NCBI GenBank assembly: GCA_045546915.1 | Contig: JAZQDU010000023.1 | Span: 1 to 57,260, forward strand | Source: UMGS172 sp045546915 | GTDB lineage: Bacteria > Bacillota > Clostridia > Oscillospirales > Acutalibacteraceae | DNA: 57,260 nucleotides | Direction of reading: 5' to 3' | Shown here: one piece after another, positions 50,948 to 57,260 of the stretch | Layout: the number at the start of each line of letters is the position of its first letter | How positions within the stretch are numbered: position 1 is the stretch's first letter | Notes under the pieces: model-generated | Database searches by the model: none | Seen by the model: the letters and a program-made list of their open reading frames with translations, nothing else | Told to the model about the DNA's origin: nothing | Made by a program: the position numbers and the translations under genes

Positions 50948-52285
50948 ATGGCAATTAAGTTTAAAGACGGCTATGCCGCACAGTTTTTAGCCGAGGAGGA
51001 CCTCGCAGGACTAAAAGTGCAGGTGTCCGCAGCACATAAAATGTTAAGTTCAAAATCCGGTCTCGGAAATGATTTTCTCGGTTGGGTTGACCTTCCTGTT
51101 GATTACGACAAAGAAGAGTTTGCTCGTATTAAAAAAGCCGCAGAAAAGATTATTTCCGATACCGATGTTTTTATAGTTATAGGTATTGGCGGAAGTTACT
51201 TGGGCGCAAGAGCTGCTATTGAGTTCTTAAAATCTCCGCTTTACAACAATTTACCTAAAAACACACCCGATATTTATTTTGCCGGTAACAGCATTAGCGG
51301 TAGCGCAGTGCAAGACCTTTTGAAAATTTGTGAAGGCAAACGTGTTTCGGTTAACGTTATTTCTAAATCGGGCACCACTACCGAGCCTGCTATTGCATTC
51401 AGAGTTTTCAGAGAATACCTTGAAACCCGTTACGGCCACGAAGAAGCAGTTAAGAGAATTTATTGTACCACCGATAAGGCAAGAGGTACTTTAAAGCAAC
51501 TTGCTGATAATGAAGGTTATGAAAGTTTTGTAGTTCCCGATGATGTTGGCGGCCGTTTCTCGGTGCTTACTGCAGTTGGTCTTTTGCCTATTGCTGTTGC
51601 AGGTGCAGACATTGATGCGTTGATGTTAGGCGCTCAAAAAGCACGTGAGGAATACGATAAAGACTGTGTTGAATGTAATGATTGCTATAAATACGCAGCG
51701 CTTAGAAATGCATTCTACCGTAGAGGTAAAGAGGTTGAATTGCTTGTATCGTATGAGCCAAGATTTACTATGATGGCAGAGTGGTTCAAACAACTTTACG
51801 GCGAGAGCGAAGGTAAAAACGGCAAAGGTCTTTTCCCGGCATCGGTTACATTCTCGACCGACCTTCACTCTATGGGTCAGTACATTCAAGACGGCCGCAG
51901 ACTTATGTTTGAAACCGTTGTTACTATTGGTGACTGTGGTTCTGATACAATTATCAAAGAAGATGCAGTCAATGGCGATGGCTTAAACTTCCTCGCAGGC
52001 AAACCAATGTCGTTTGTTAACCAAAAGGCATTTGAGGGTACCGTTCTTGCTCATACCGACGGCGGTGTTCCCAACCTTGTTATTGAGGTTGACAAAGCCG
52101 ACGAAGAAAACCTTGGCAGACTTATTTATTTCTTTGAAAAGGCTTGTGCAATTTCGGGTTATATGCTCGGTGTAAATCCGTTTGACCAACCCGGTGTTGA
52201 AAGCTATAAGAAAAATATGTTTGCTATGCTTGGCAAGCCCGGTTACGAAGAGCAGAAAGCCGCTTTGGAAGCCAGAATAAAATAA
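50948..52285 (+). CDS. pgi: Glucose-6-phosphate isomerase
   Basis: Interconverts glucose-6-phosphate and fructose-6-phosphate. The ATG at 50948 (MAIKFKDGYAAQFLAEED) follows GAAAGGGTG and is 59 nt after the promoter -10. IGIGGSYLGARAAIEFL (about 73-89) and the phosphate-binding SKSGTTTEPA (about 137-146) are the SIS-fold signatures. Catalytic-type Glu and His lie in the latter half (YGESEGKNGKGLFP and GVESYKKNMFAML). Length 445. Its product joins the transketolase steps encoded just upstream. Confidence 0.97.
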   Translation: MAIKFKDGYAAQFLAEEDLAGLKVQVSAAHKMLSSKSGLGNDFLGWVDLPVDYDKEEFARIKKAAEKIISDTDVFIVIGIGGSYLGARAAIEFLKSPLYNNLPKNTPDIYFAGNSISGSAVQDLLKICEGKRVSVNVISKSGTTTEPAIAFRVFREYLETRYGHEEAVKRIYCTTDKARGTLKQLADNEGYESFVVPDDVGGRFSVLTAVGLLPIAVAGADIDALMLGAQKAREEYDKDCVECNDCYKYAALRNAFYRRGKEVELLVSYEPRFTMMAEWFKQLYGESEGKNGKGLFPASVTFSTDLHSMGQYIQDGRRLMFETVVTIGDCGSDTIIKEDAVNGDGLNFLAGKPMSFVNQKAFEGTVLAHTDGGVPNLVIEVDKADEENLGRLIYFFEKACAISGYMLGVNPFDQPGVESYKKNMFAMLGKPGYEEQKAALEARIK

Positions 52286-52340
52286 TAGAAAATAAGGCAA
52301 AGGGGCAACCCAAAGCCTAAAATATAAAGGAGATGTTACT

Positions 52341-52757
52341 ATGTTAAAACTCATTATTGGCAAAAAGGGTAGCGGAAAAACCAAGAAACTCATTGATGCT
52401 GTTACAGCAGCAGCAGATGTTTCAAAGGGTAACGTTGTTTGTATCGAAAAGAGTTCGACCCTTACTTTGAATATTACTCATCGTGTACGTCTTGTTGATA
52501 CCGACCATTACGGCATTTCGGGATACGATGCATTTTATGGCTTTATTTCGGGAATTTGCGCCGGCAATTATGACGTAACTCATATCGGAATCGATGCTGT
52601 TCTTCGCATCGGTAACAGAAATTATGACGAACTTGCAGAGTTCCTCAAAAAACTCAACGCTCTTTCGGAAGATGCAAAAGCAGAGTTTATCATCACCATT
52701 TCGGCGGATGAGTCTGAACTTCCCGCAAGCATTTTTGAGATTGCAGAGAAGATGTAA
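52341..52757 (+). CDS. Small P-loop protein, unknown function
   Basis: 138 residues. A Walker A-like IGKKGSGKTKKLI is at about 6-18, and later segments alternate beta strands and helices (VTHIGIDAVLRIG, KAEFIITISADESELP), as in small P-loop NTPases. There is no clear Walker B. I recognise no characterised family. AAGGAGATG precedes the ATG and the gene ends in a strong terminator. It lies 55 nt after pgi and is probably co-transcribed. Confidence 0.75.
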   Translation: MLKLIIGKKGSGKTKKLIDAVTAAADVSKGNVVCIEKSSTLTLNITHRVRLVDTDHYGISGYDAFYGFISGICAGNYDVTHIGIDAVLRIGNRNYDELAEFLKKLNALSEDAKAEFIITISADESELPASIFEIAEKM

Positions 52758-52773
52758 TTTTCACTAATAAATG

Positions 52774-52810
52774 AAAAAGTCACCGTAGTTTTACGGTGAC
52801 TTTTTTATTT
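52774..52810. terminator. Terminator copy 1 (37-bp direct repeat)
   Basis: A 14-bp stem, AAAAAGTCACCGTA (52774-52787) / TACGGTGACTTTTT (52792-52805), GTTT loop. The 37 bp 52774-52810 are identical to 53327-53363. It ends the P-loop gene, and the small leftward gene has its stop codon inside it. Confidence 0.92.
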
Positions 52811-52970
52811 TGTTGTTATTCAAAAAATTTTGTCTTTGCTTTTGTAGGGTACTTTCACTAATGTTGACATAAATACACTCTTGGCAATTTCCTTGTATAT
52901 CTAAACTTATCTCTCGCAAGTCACATTCGTTATTATACCAGTAAACACAAAAAATATTTTCACATTTCAT
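52791..52970 (-). CDS. Small cysteine-rich protein
   Basis: 59 residues starting MKCENIFCVYWYNNECDLRE, with GNCQECIYV in the middle. Five Cys are spaced as C-x4-C, C-x12-C and C-x2-C, suggesting a small metal-binding fold. GAGGTGAT is 6 nt before the ATG. I have the impression of similar unnamed small proteins in Clostridia, but no family name. The last residues (KKSP) and stop are read from the terminator copy. It diverges from the XRE regulator gene with 116 nt between them. Confidence 0.7.
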   Translation of the reverse strand: MKCENIFCVYWYNNECDLREISLDIQGNCQECIYVNISESTLQKQRQNFLNNNKIKKSP

Positions 52971-52996
52971 AATATCACCTCAAACAAAATATATCA

Positions 52997-53014
52997 GATA
53001 TTTATCAAAATATC
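52997..53014. promoter_or_regulatory. Inverted repeat between the two small divergent genes
   Basis: GATATTT (52997-53003) / AAATATC (53008-53014), 4-nt centre, next to a short palindrome CAAGTACTTG (53014-53023). It could be an operator for the adjacent XRE regulator. Confidence 0.4.
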
Positions 53015-53047
53015 AAGTACTTGAAGTAAATTATATTTGTTCACGGG

Positions 53048-53074
53048 TATACTTTATTGAGTAAATGAAGTATA
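53048..53074. promoter_or_regulatory. Inverted repeat over the XRE gene's likely -10
   Basis: TATACTT (53048-53054) / AAGTATA (53068-53074) with a 13-nt centre. TATACT at 53048 is the best -10 for the regulator gene, so the repeat suits autorepression. Confidence 0.45.
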
Positions 53075-53086
53075 GAGGTGTAGAAT

Positions 53087-53326
53087 ATGAAGTTAGGTGA
53101 AGCAGTTGCAACAAGGATAAAAGAGTTGTGTGAAGAGAGAAACATAACTCAGTATAAGTTGTTTATGTTGTCGGGAGTTCCGCAATCGACTTTAAGCACG
53201 ATTATGAATTGCACTTTTCCGAGTATGAAATTACGAATTATATATGAAATATGTGAAGGATTAGAAATATCACTTGCCAAGTTTTTTGATTCACCGCTTT
53301 TTGAACGAGATAATCTTGAGGATTAA
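53087..53326 (+). CDS. XRE-family (Cro/CI-type) transcriptional regulator
   Basis: 79 residues, little more than a helix-turn-helix domain: RIKELCEERNITQYKLFMLSGVPQSTLSTIM holds the five-helix Cro/CI pattern (about 10-40), followed by YEICEGLEISLAKFFDS. The sequence is close to the small stand-alone XRE regulators of Clostridia. AGAGGTG precedes the ATG. It is one of two genes in the segment between identical terminator copies and ends directly in the second copy. Confidence 0.88.
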   Translation: MKLGEAVATRIKELCEERNITQYKLFMLSGVPQSTLSTIMNCTFPSMKLRIIYEICEGLEISLAKFFDSPLFERDNLED

Positions 53327-53363
53327 AAAAAGTCACCGTAGTTTTACGGTGACTTTTTTATTT
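53327..53363. terminator. Terminator copy 2 (37-bp direct repeat)
   Basis: Identical over 37 bp to 52774-52810, with the same AAGTCACCGTA stem and GTTT loop. It begins right after the XRE stop codon and ends 2 nt before the stop of the leftward apgM-like gene, so it serves both strands. Confidence 0.92.
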
Positions 53364-53364
53364 A

Positions 53365-54570
53365 TTATTTTTCCAGCAAAACTTTCATAATGTCGGGGCC
53401 GTGGTCGTAGTAAATGCCGGTTGATTTAGCCGTTGCTTCAGTAAAACAATCAACACCGTTTACTGCCTTCTTATTGTCATAAATAAGGAAAGGCACGGGG
53501 TCACGAGCATGAGTCATAGTAATAAGAGGAGTGGGGTGGTCGGGCATAATGAGTATGCGGTATTCACCGTAACCATCAAGTACCGGTATTAAACTACCCA
53601 AAACCTTTTCATCAATAAGTTCAATAGACTTAACCTTGTTTTCAGCCTCACCTCTGTGACCGCACTCATCGGGGGCTTCAACGTGAACATATACAAGGTC
53701 ATTACGTTCAAAAAGGTCTGCTGCCGCTTTGGCTTTGCCGTCAAAATCAGTATCAATATATCCGGTAGCGCCTTTGACTTCGGCCACTTCGCATTTTGCA
53801 AGCTTTCCAATACCTTTAATAAGGTCAACTGCCGAAACAATGCCTGCTTTTACACCAAACTTTTCTTCAAATGATTGTATTTGAGGTTTTGTGCCTTCAC
53901 CCCAAAGCCAAATATGGCTTGCAGGTCGTTTTCCCTCGGCAATTCGTTTTATATTTACGGGATGGTTTTTAAGTACTTCACCGCTGCGTTTCATAAGGTC
54001 GATAAGTGGTGCAGCGTTTTCGTGATTGCTTAAATATTCGCCAATAACTCGACCGCTGATATCGTGAGGAGGAGTCATATTACCTAAATCGGTTGTGCCG
54101 TTTTTAACAACAAGACAATGGCGGTAACTGACGCCCGCAAAGAATGAATAAATCTCATTTGAGAATGCTTCGTCTATAGTCTTGATAATTTCTGCAGCCT
54201 CAGCAGACGAAATATCACCCGCGCTGTAATCTATCATGGTTTTGTCTTCAAAATTTTCGTCATCCGATAAAGTTACAAGGTTGCAGCGCAAAGTTACATC
54301 GGTATCGGTCAAATTAATACCAATACTTGCAGCCTCTAAGGGCGAACGACCGGTATAGCACTCGGCAGGGTCATATCCCATTACCGAAAGGTTAGCTACG
54401 TCGCTACCGGGTTTTAAATTGTCGGCAACGGTCTTGGCAACACCTACGGTTGCGGTCTTTGCAAGTTTGTCCATATAAGGCTTTTTGGCTAATTCCATTG
54501 GCGTTTTACCGCCTAATGCCTCAAAACTGTAATCGGCCATTCCGTCGCACAAAAGTACTAAATATTTCAT
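53365..54570 (-). CDS. Cofactor-independent phosphoglycerate mutase, archaeal (ApgM) type
   Basis: 401 residues of the alkaline-phosphatase superfamily. The ATG at 54570 follows AAAAGGTG. Metal and catalytic regions are MKYLVLLCDGMADYS (Asp at about 9), SDVANLSVMGYDP (catalytic Ser, about 60), HVEAPDECGHRG and the late MPDHPTP and THARDPVPF. This protein type is annotated as phosphoglycerate mutase, but in several bacteria relatives serve as homoserine kinase. No threonine or glycolysis genes are adjacent to decide. Confidence 0.85.
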   Translation of the reverse strand: MKYLVLLCDGMADYSFEALGGKTPMELAKKPYMDKLAKTATVGVAKTVADNLKPGSDVANLSVMGYDPAECYTGRSPLEAASIGINLTDTDVTLRCNLVTLSDDENFEDKTMIDYSAGDISSAEAAEIIKTIDEAFSNEIYSFFAGVSYRHCLVVKNGTTDLGNMTPPHDISGRVIGEYLSNHENAAPLIDLMKRSGEVLKNHPVNIKRIAEGKRPASHIWLWGEGTKPQIQSFEEKFGVKAGIVSAVDLIKGIGKLAKCEVAEVKGATGYIDTDFDGKAKAAADLFERNDLVYVHVEAPDECGHRGEAENKVKSIELIDEKVLGSLIPVLDGYGEYRILIMPDHPTPLITMTHARDPVPFLIYDNKKAVNGVDCFTEATAKSTGIYYDHGPDIMKVLLEK

Positions 54571-54592
54571 AAATATCACCTTTTGATAGAAT

Positions 54593-55591
54593 TTATATAT
54601 TAAATTGCAATAAAATCAGTGCAATTATCGGCAGAGTTATAATAGATATAATGGTCGAGGTTGAAACAAGTTTGCCGGCATATACGACATCTCCATCATA
54701 TCGTTCGGCAAAAACACTTGTCATTGCACCTGCGGGCGTTGCAGCACTAATAACCAATACGGCTGCACCATCGGAGATAACATTTTGAGGGAATATTCCG
54801 CAAAGTGAAATCAGTTTCAGTATAACCATAAGTATAATTGGTATAACCAAGAGTCTTATCAAGGCATAAACGGGTAAATGTTTATCTTGAAATAATGTTT
54901 TAAAACTACTCTCTGCAAGTCGTACACCAATCATAACCATAGATAATGGGATAATACAACTCTTAAATAAGAACAGAACATCGTCTTTAAAAAGAGGGAC
55001 TAAAAAATTATTCCATATAGGAGCAATCGATTCAGGTATAGTTATAAAACCACCTAAAATAAAGAACAGCAATCCAATGTATGTAGGAACGGCAGCAGGA
55101 TTCCACAGCATTTTTTTAACAGAAATATAACTTTTGTCGTTTGTGTATATGTAACATCCTAAAGTCCAGGTCAAAATGTTTGACGCAACTACATAGAATG
55201 TTGCATAAATAGCGGCTTCAGAACCAAAAAGTTCAGAAATTAAGGGAATGCCCATAAATCCGGCATTGGTTATAATGGTTGCAAATGTTAAAATGATTTT
55301 TTTCTTTTCTGGCACATTTCTGTAAATAAGGCATGCAATACCATAATACATAAGATGAAAAACAGTTGCCAAAACAAGTACAAATAGTGCGGTATATATG
55401 ATTTTAGTGCTGAATTTAACATCTAAAAAACTATAAATTATCAAACTGGTTTGACATAGATAAATAACGATATTGGATAACATTTTTCCTGAGTTTCCGT
55501 CAATTTTTCCACATTTTCTCATTATTACGCCTAAAAGGATTGAGATAGATAACAGTAAAACTTTTTGTATCAATGTAGTAATTCCAATCAT
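54593..55591 (-). CDS. Auxin efflux carrier (AEC) family transporter
   Basis: About 332 residues with ten hydrophobic helices in the 5+5 inverted-repeat AEC fold. Landmarks are LSNIVIYLCQTSLIIYSFL near the start, TNAGFMGIPLISELFG in the middle and SAATPAGAMTSVFAERY near the end. AEC proteins export or import organic acids or amino-acid-derived anions; the substrate is unknown. I start at the ATG at 55591, because the promoter lies over the earlier GTG at 55630. The ribosome site is weak. It precedes apgM-like on the same strand by 22 nt. Confidence 0.85.
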   Translation of the reverse strand: MIGITTLIQKVLLLSISILLGVIMRKCGKIDGNSGKMLSNIVIYLCQTSLIIYSFLDVKFSTKIIYTALFVLVLATVFHLMYYGIACLIYRNVPEKKKIILTFATIITNAGFMGIPLISELFGSEAAIYATFYVVASNILTWTLGCYIYTNDKSYISVKKMLWNPAAVPTYIGLLFFILGGFITIPESIAPIWNNFLVPLFKDDVLFLFKSCIIPLSMVMIGVRLAESSFKTLFQDKHLPVYALIRLLVIPIILMVILKLISLCGIFPQNVISDGAAVLVISAATPAGAMTSVFAERYDGDVVYAGKLVSTSTIISIITLPIIALILLQFNI

Positions 55592-55621
55592 AAATGCCAC
55601 AACCATAATTATTTTTAAATT

Positions 55622-55650
55622 ATAATACACTTATTATAACGTAATTTCAA
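55622..55650 (-). promoter_or_regulatory. Promoter of the AEC transporter gene
   Basis: Read leftward: TTGAAA (55650-55645), 17-nt spacer, TATTAT (55627-55622). Confidence 0.6.
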
Positions 55651-55680
55651 CCATAAAATATAAAATATGTAAAATAAACT

Positions 55681-55701
55681 CCGACGGTTTTTAACCGTCG
55701 G
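55681..55701. terminator. Terminator between sleB and the AEC gene
   Basis: CCGACGGTT (55681-55689) / AACCGTCGG (55693-55701), a 9-bp perfect stem with a 3-nt loop. On the minus strand it is followed by AGTTTATTTTA, 6 nt after the sleB stop; on the plus strand by TATTTTT. Confidence 0.8.
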
Positions 55702-55706
55702 TATTT

Positions 55707-56375
55707 TTAAGAACAAAATCTATGCTTTCCAATAACCTTAATTAAAGGACGACTCCAAATCCATTTGCTGGTAGCGGTAGCAGGATTAAAATAATATATT
55801 GCACCGCCACTTGGGTCAAGCCCGTTTAAGGCATCGCGTGCAGCCGAATACGCACTGCTTGCAACATCGACATAAAACTGTCCGTCATCAATGCATGAAA
55901 AGGCACCTTTCTGATAAACAACACCCGAAATAGAGTTGGGAAACGATGGGTGCTCGATTCGGTTTAATACAACAGCACCTACGGCAACCTGACCGATGTA
56001 TGGTTCACCGCGTGCTTCGGCCGAGATAAGCCGTGCTAAAAGTTGATAGTCGGAGGATGAATATCCGTTAAATCCATTATTGTTGTTTGTACCTGTAGGT
56101 AAACCGATAAGTTCAAGCGTTTTAGGCCCGCATACACCGTCAGCGGTTATGCCGTGCTTTTTTTGAAATGCTATGACAGCCTTTTTGGTTGCGGTTCCAT
56201 ATATTCCGTCAACATTTCCTTTGTAATAGCCCCAGTCTTTGAGACGGGTTTGAATGTTTCTAACTTCATTGCCTCTTGAACCAACAGCGGAGTAACTAAA
56301 AACAGTTGAATTTGCAGAAATAACTAAAACAAATGCACTAAGCAAACAACATAATGACTTTTTAAGTTTTTTCAT
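55707..56375 (-). CDS. sleB: Spore cortex-lytic enzyme SleB
   Basis: 222 residues. A signal peptide (MKKLKKSLCCLLSAFVLVIS) is followed by a peptidoglycan-binding type 1 domain (about 32-92, VRNIQTRLKDWGYYKGNVDGIYG) and the SleB/hydrolase_2 catalytic domain (about 108-222) with the catalytic Glu in SAEARGEPY and the block GQVAVGAVVLNRI. It is a lytic transglycosylase that degrades spore cortex during germination. The usual partner gene ypeB is not nearby. The gene diverges from the rRNA operon; its promoter region (56376-56490) shows no clear sigma-G match that I would claim. Confidence 0.93.
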   Translation of the reverse strand: MKKLKKSLCCLLSAFVLVISANSTVFSYSAVGSRGNEVRNIQTRLKDWGYYKGNVDGIYGTATKKAVIAFQKKHGITADGVCGPKTLELIGLPTGTNNNNGFNGYSSSDYQLLARLISAEARGEPYIGQVAVGAVVLNRIEHPSFPNSISGVVYQKGAFSCIDDGQFYVDVASSAYSAARDALNGLDPSGGAIYYFNPATATSKWIWSRPLIKVIGKHRFCS

Positions 56376-56499
56376 AAGTTTAATCCTCTATACAAAGGTG
56401 TTTTAACATCATTTTATCCCCAAAATCAGTCATTATTCGGTTAACTTAGGAACATATAAAAATAAAATGAAAAAAAATTGAAAAATTGTAAAAAAAGTG

Positions 56500-56531
56500 T
56501 TGACAAACCGAAGTCTGTGTGTTAGTATAAT
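56500..56531 (+). promoter_or_regulatory. rRNA operon promoter
   Basis: TTGACA (56500-56505) and TATAAT (56526-56531) are both perfect hexamers but 20 nt apart, longer than the usual 17. An A-rich stretch upstream (about 56456-56497) resembles an UP element. An alternative -10, TTAGTA (56522-56527), would give a 16-nt spacer. Confidence 0.75.
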
Positions 56532-56717
56532 CGGGCGCCCGCAAAAAGGGAGCAGGCGGACCTTGAAAATTAAACAACGATAAAACTTTGTAAGAGAACC
56601 CGAAAATTTTAATGAGTTAAAACTCAAAGTAATAACACGGGACAACACGCAAAAGTGTTGGACTGAGAAGCGACAAGCTTTTGGAAAGATTTTAGAGCTA
56701 AGGCTTTAAGATATAAT
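56532..56717 (+). other. 16S rRNA leader region
   Basis: The transcribed leader between promoter and mature 16S. It includes a GGGCGCCC palindrome (56533-56540), a hairpin CAACAC (56643-56648) / GTGTTG (56655-56660), and GAGTTAAAACTC (near 56614). Parts of it probably pair with sequence beyond the 3' end of 16S for RNase III processing; that end is outside the window. Confidence 0.55.

Positions 56718-57260
<543 letters not shown>

Noticed and set aside
53087..53326. Prophage repressor marking a prophage
   Set aside because: There are no phage structural, integrase or lysis genes around; only a two-gene cassette is present.

Overview
The window is almost entirely one chromosomal segment of a low-GC, endospore-forming Clostridia bacterium. 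It carries the replication origin region, about fifty protein genes, and the 5' half of a 16S rRNA gene at the right edge. Spore genes (SpoVB-, SpoVAE-, SpoVAF-, SleB- and DacF-type), PcrA, SepF, DivIVA, the YlbF protein, the parS consensus and the 16S sequence all point to the Firmicutes, probably a gut Oscillospirales lineage; the family is an inference. The first ~960 bases are different: a GC-richer, 5'-truncated era gene followed by simple repeats of the kind seen in Bacteroidales/Prevotella intergenic DNA. I read this as an assembly chimera or contaminant joined somewhere in about 960-1105.

Layout. 1.1-5.1 kb: pcrA helicase convergent with a SpoVB-type flippase. 5.1-14.2 kb: dnaA, a DnaA-trio unwinding region, dnaN, yaaA, recF, remB, gyrB and gyrA, all rightward. 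14.3-14.8 kb: a DUF559 nuclease gene running into a palindromic repeat element. 14.8-20.7 kb: a leftward block, spoVAF-spoVAE-parA-parB-small membrane protein-serS-acyl-ACP thioesterase, with two parS sites. 20.9-24.0 kb: a secreted modular transglutaminase/leucine-rich-repeat protein. 24.1-27.2 kb: an iron island (DtxR-type regulator, feoA, feoB, Cys-rich Feo partner) with three matching operator-like palindromes. 27.2-30.8 kb: small alarmone synthetase, Gfo/Idh oxidoreductase, sugar isomerase/epimerase, birA. 31.0-38.9 kb: miaB-ylbF-mutS-orf-mutL-miaA. 38.9-47.6 kb: HlyD-like protein, yggS, sepF, ylmH, divIVA, ileS, lspA, rluD. 47.7-52.8 kb: split transketolase, dacF, pgi, P-loop orf. 52.8-53.4 kb: two small divergent genes between identical 37-bp terminator copies. 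53.4-56.4 kb: apgM-like, AEC transporter and sleB, leftward. 56.5-57.26 kb: rRNA promoter, leader and partial 16S.

How the genes work together. The origin cluster starts replication, segregates the chromosome (ParA/ParB/parS) and controls supercoiling. The mutS-mutL-miaA-miaB cluster covers mismatch repair and modification of tRNA A37. yggS-sepF-ylmH-divIVA-ileS-lspA-rluD is the usual division-linked neighbourhood downstream of ftsZ in Firmicutes. No complete new multi-gene defence or biosynthetic system is evident. The least explained pieces are the DUF559 gene embedded in a palindromic repeat, the 553-bp two-gene cassette with duplicated terminators, the Cys-tailed YlbF protein, the iron-box trio and the chimeric left edge.
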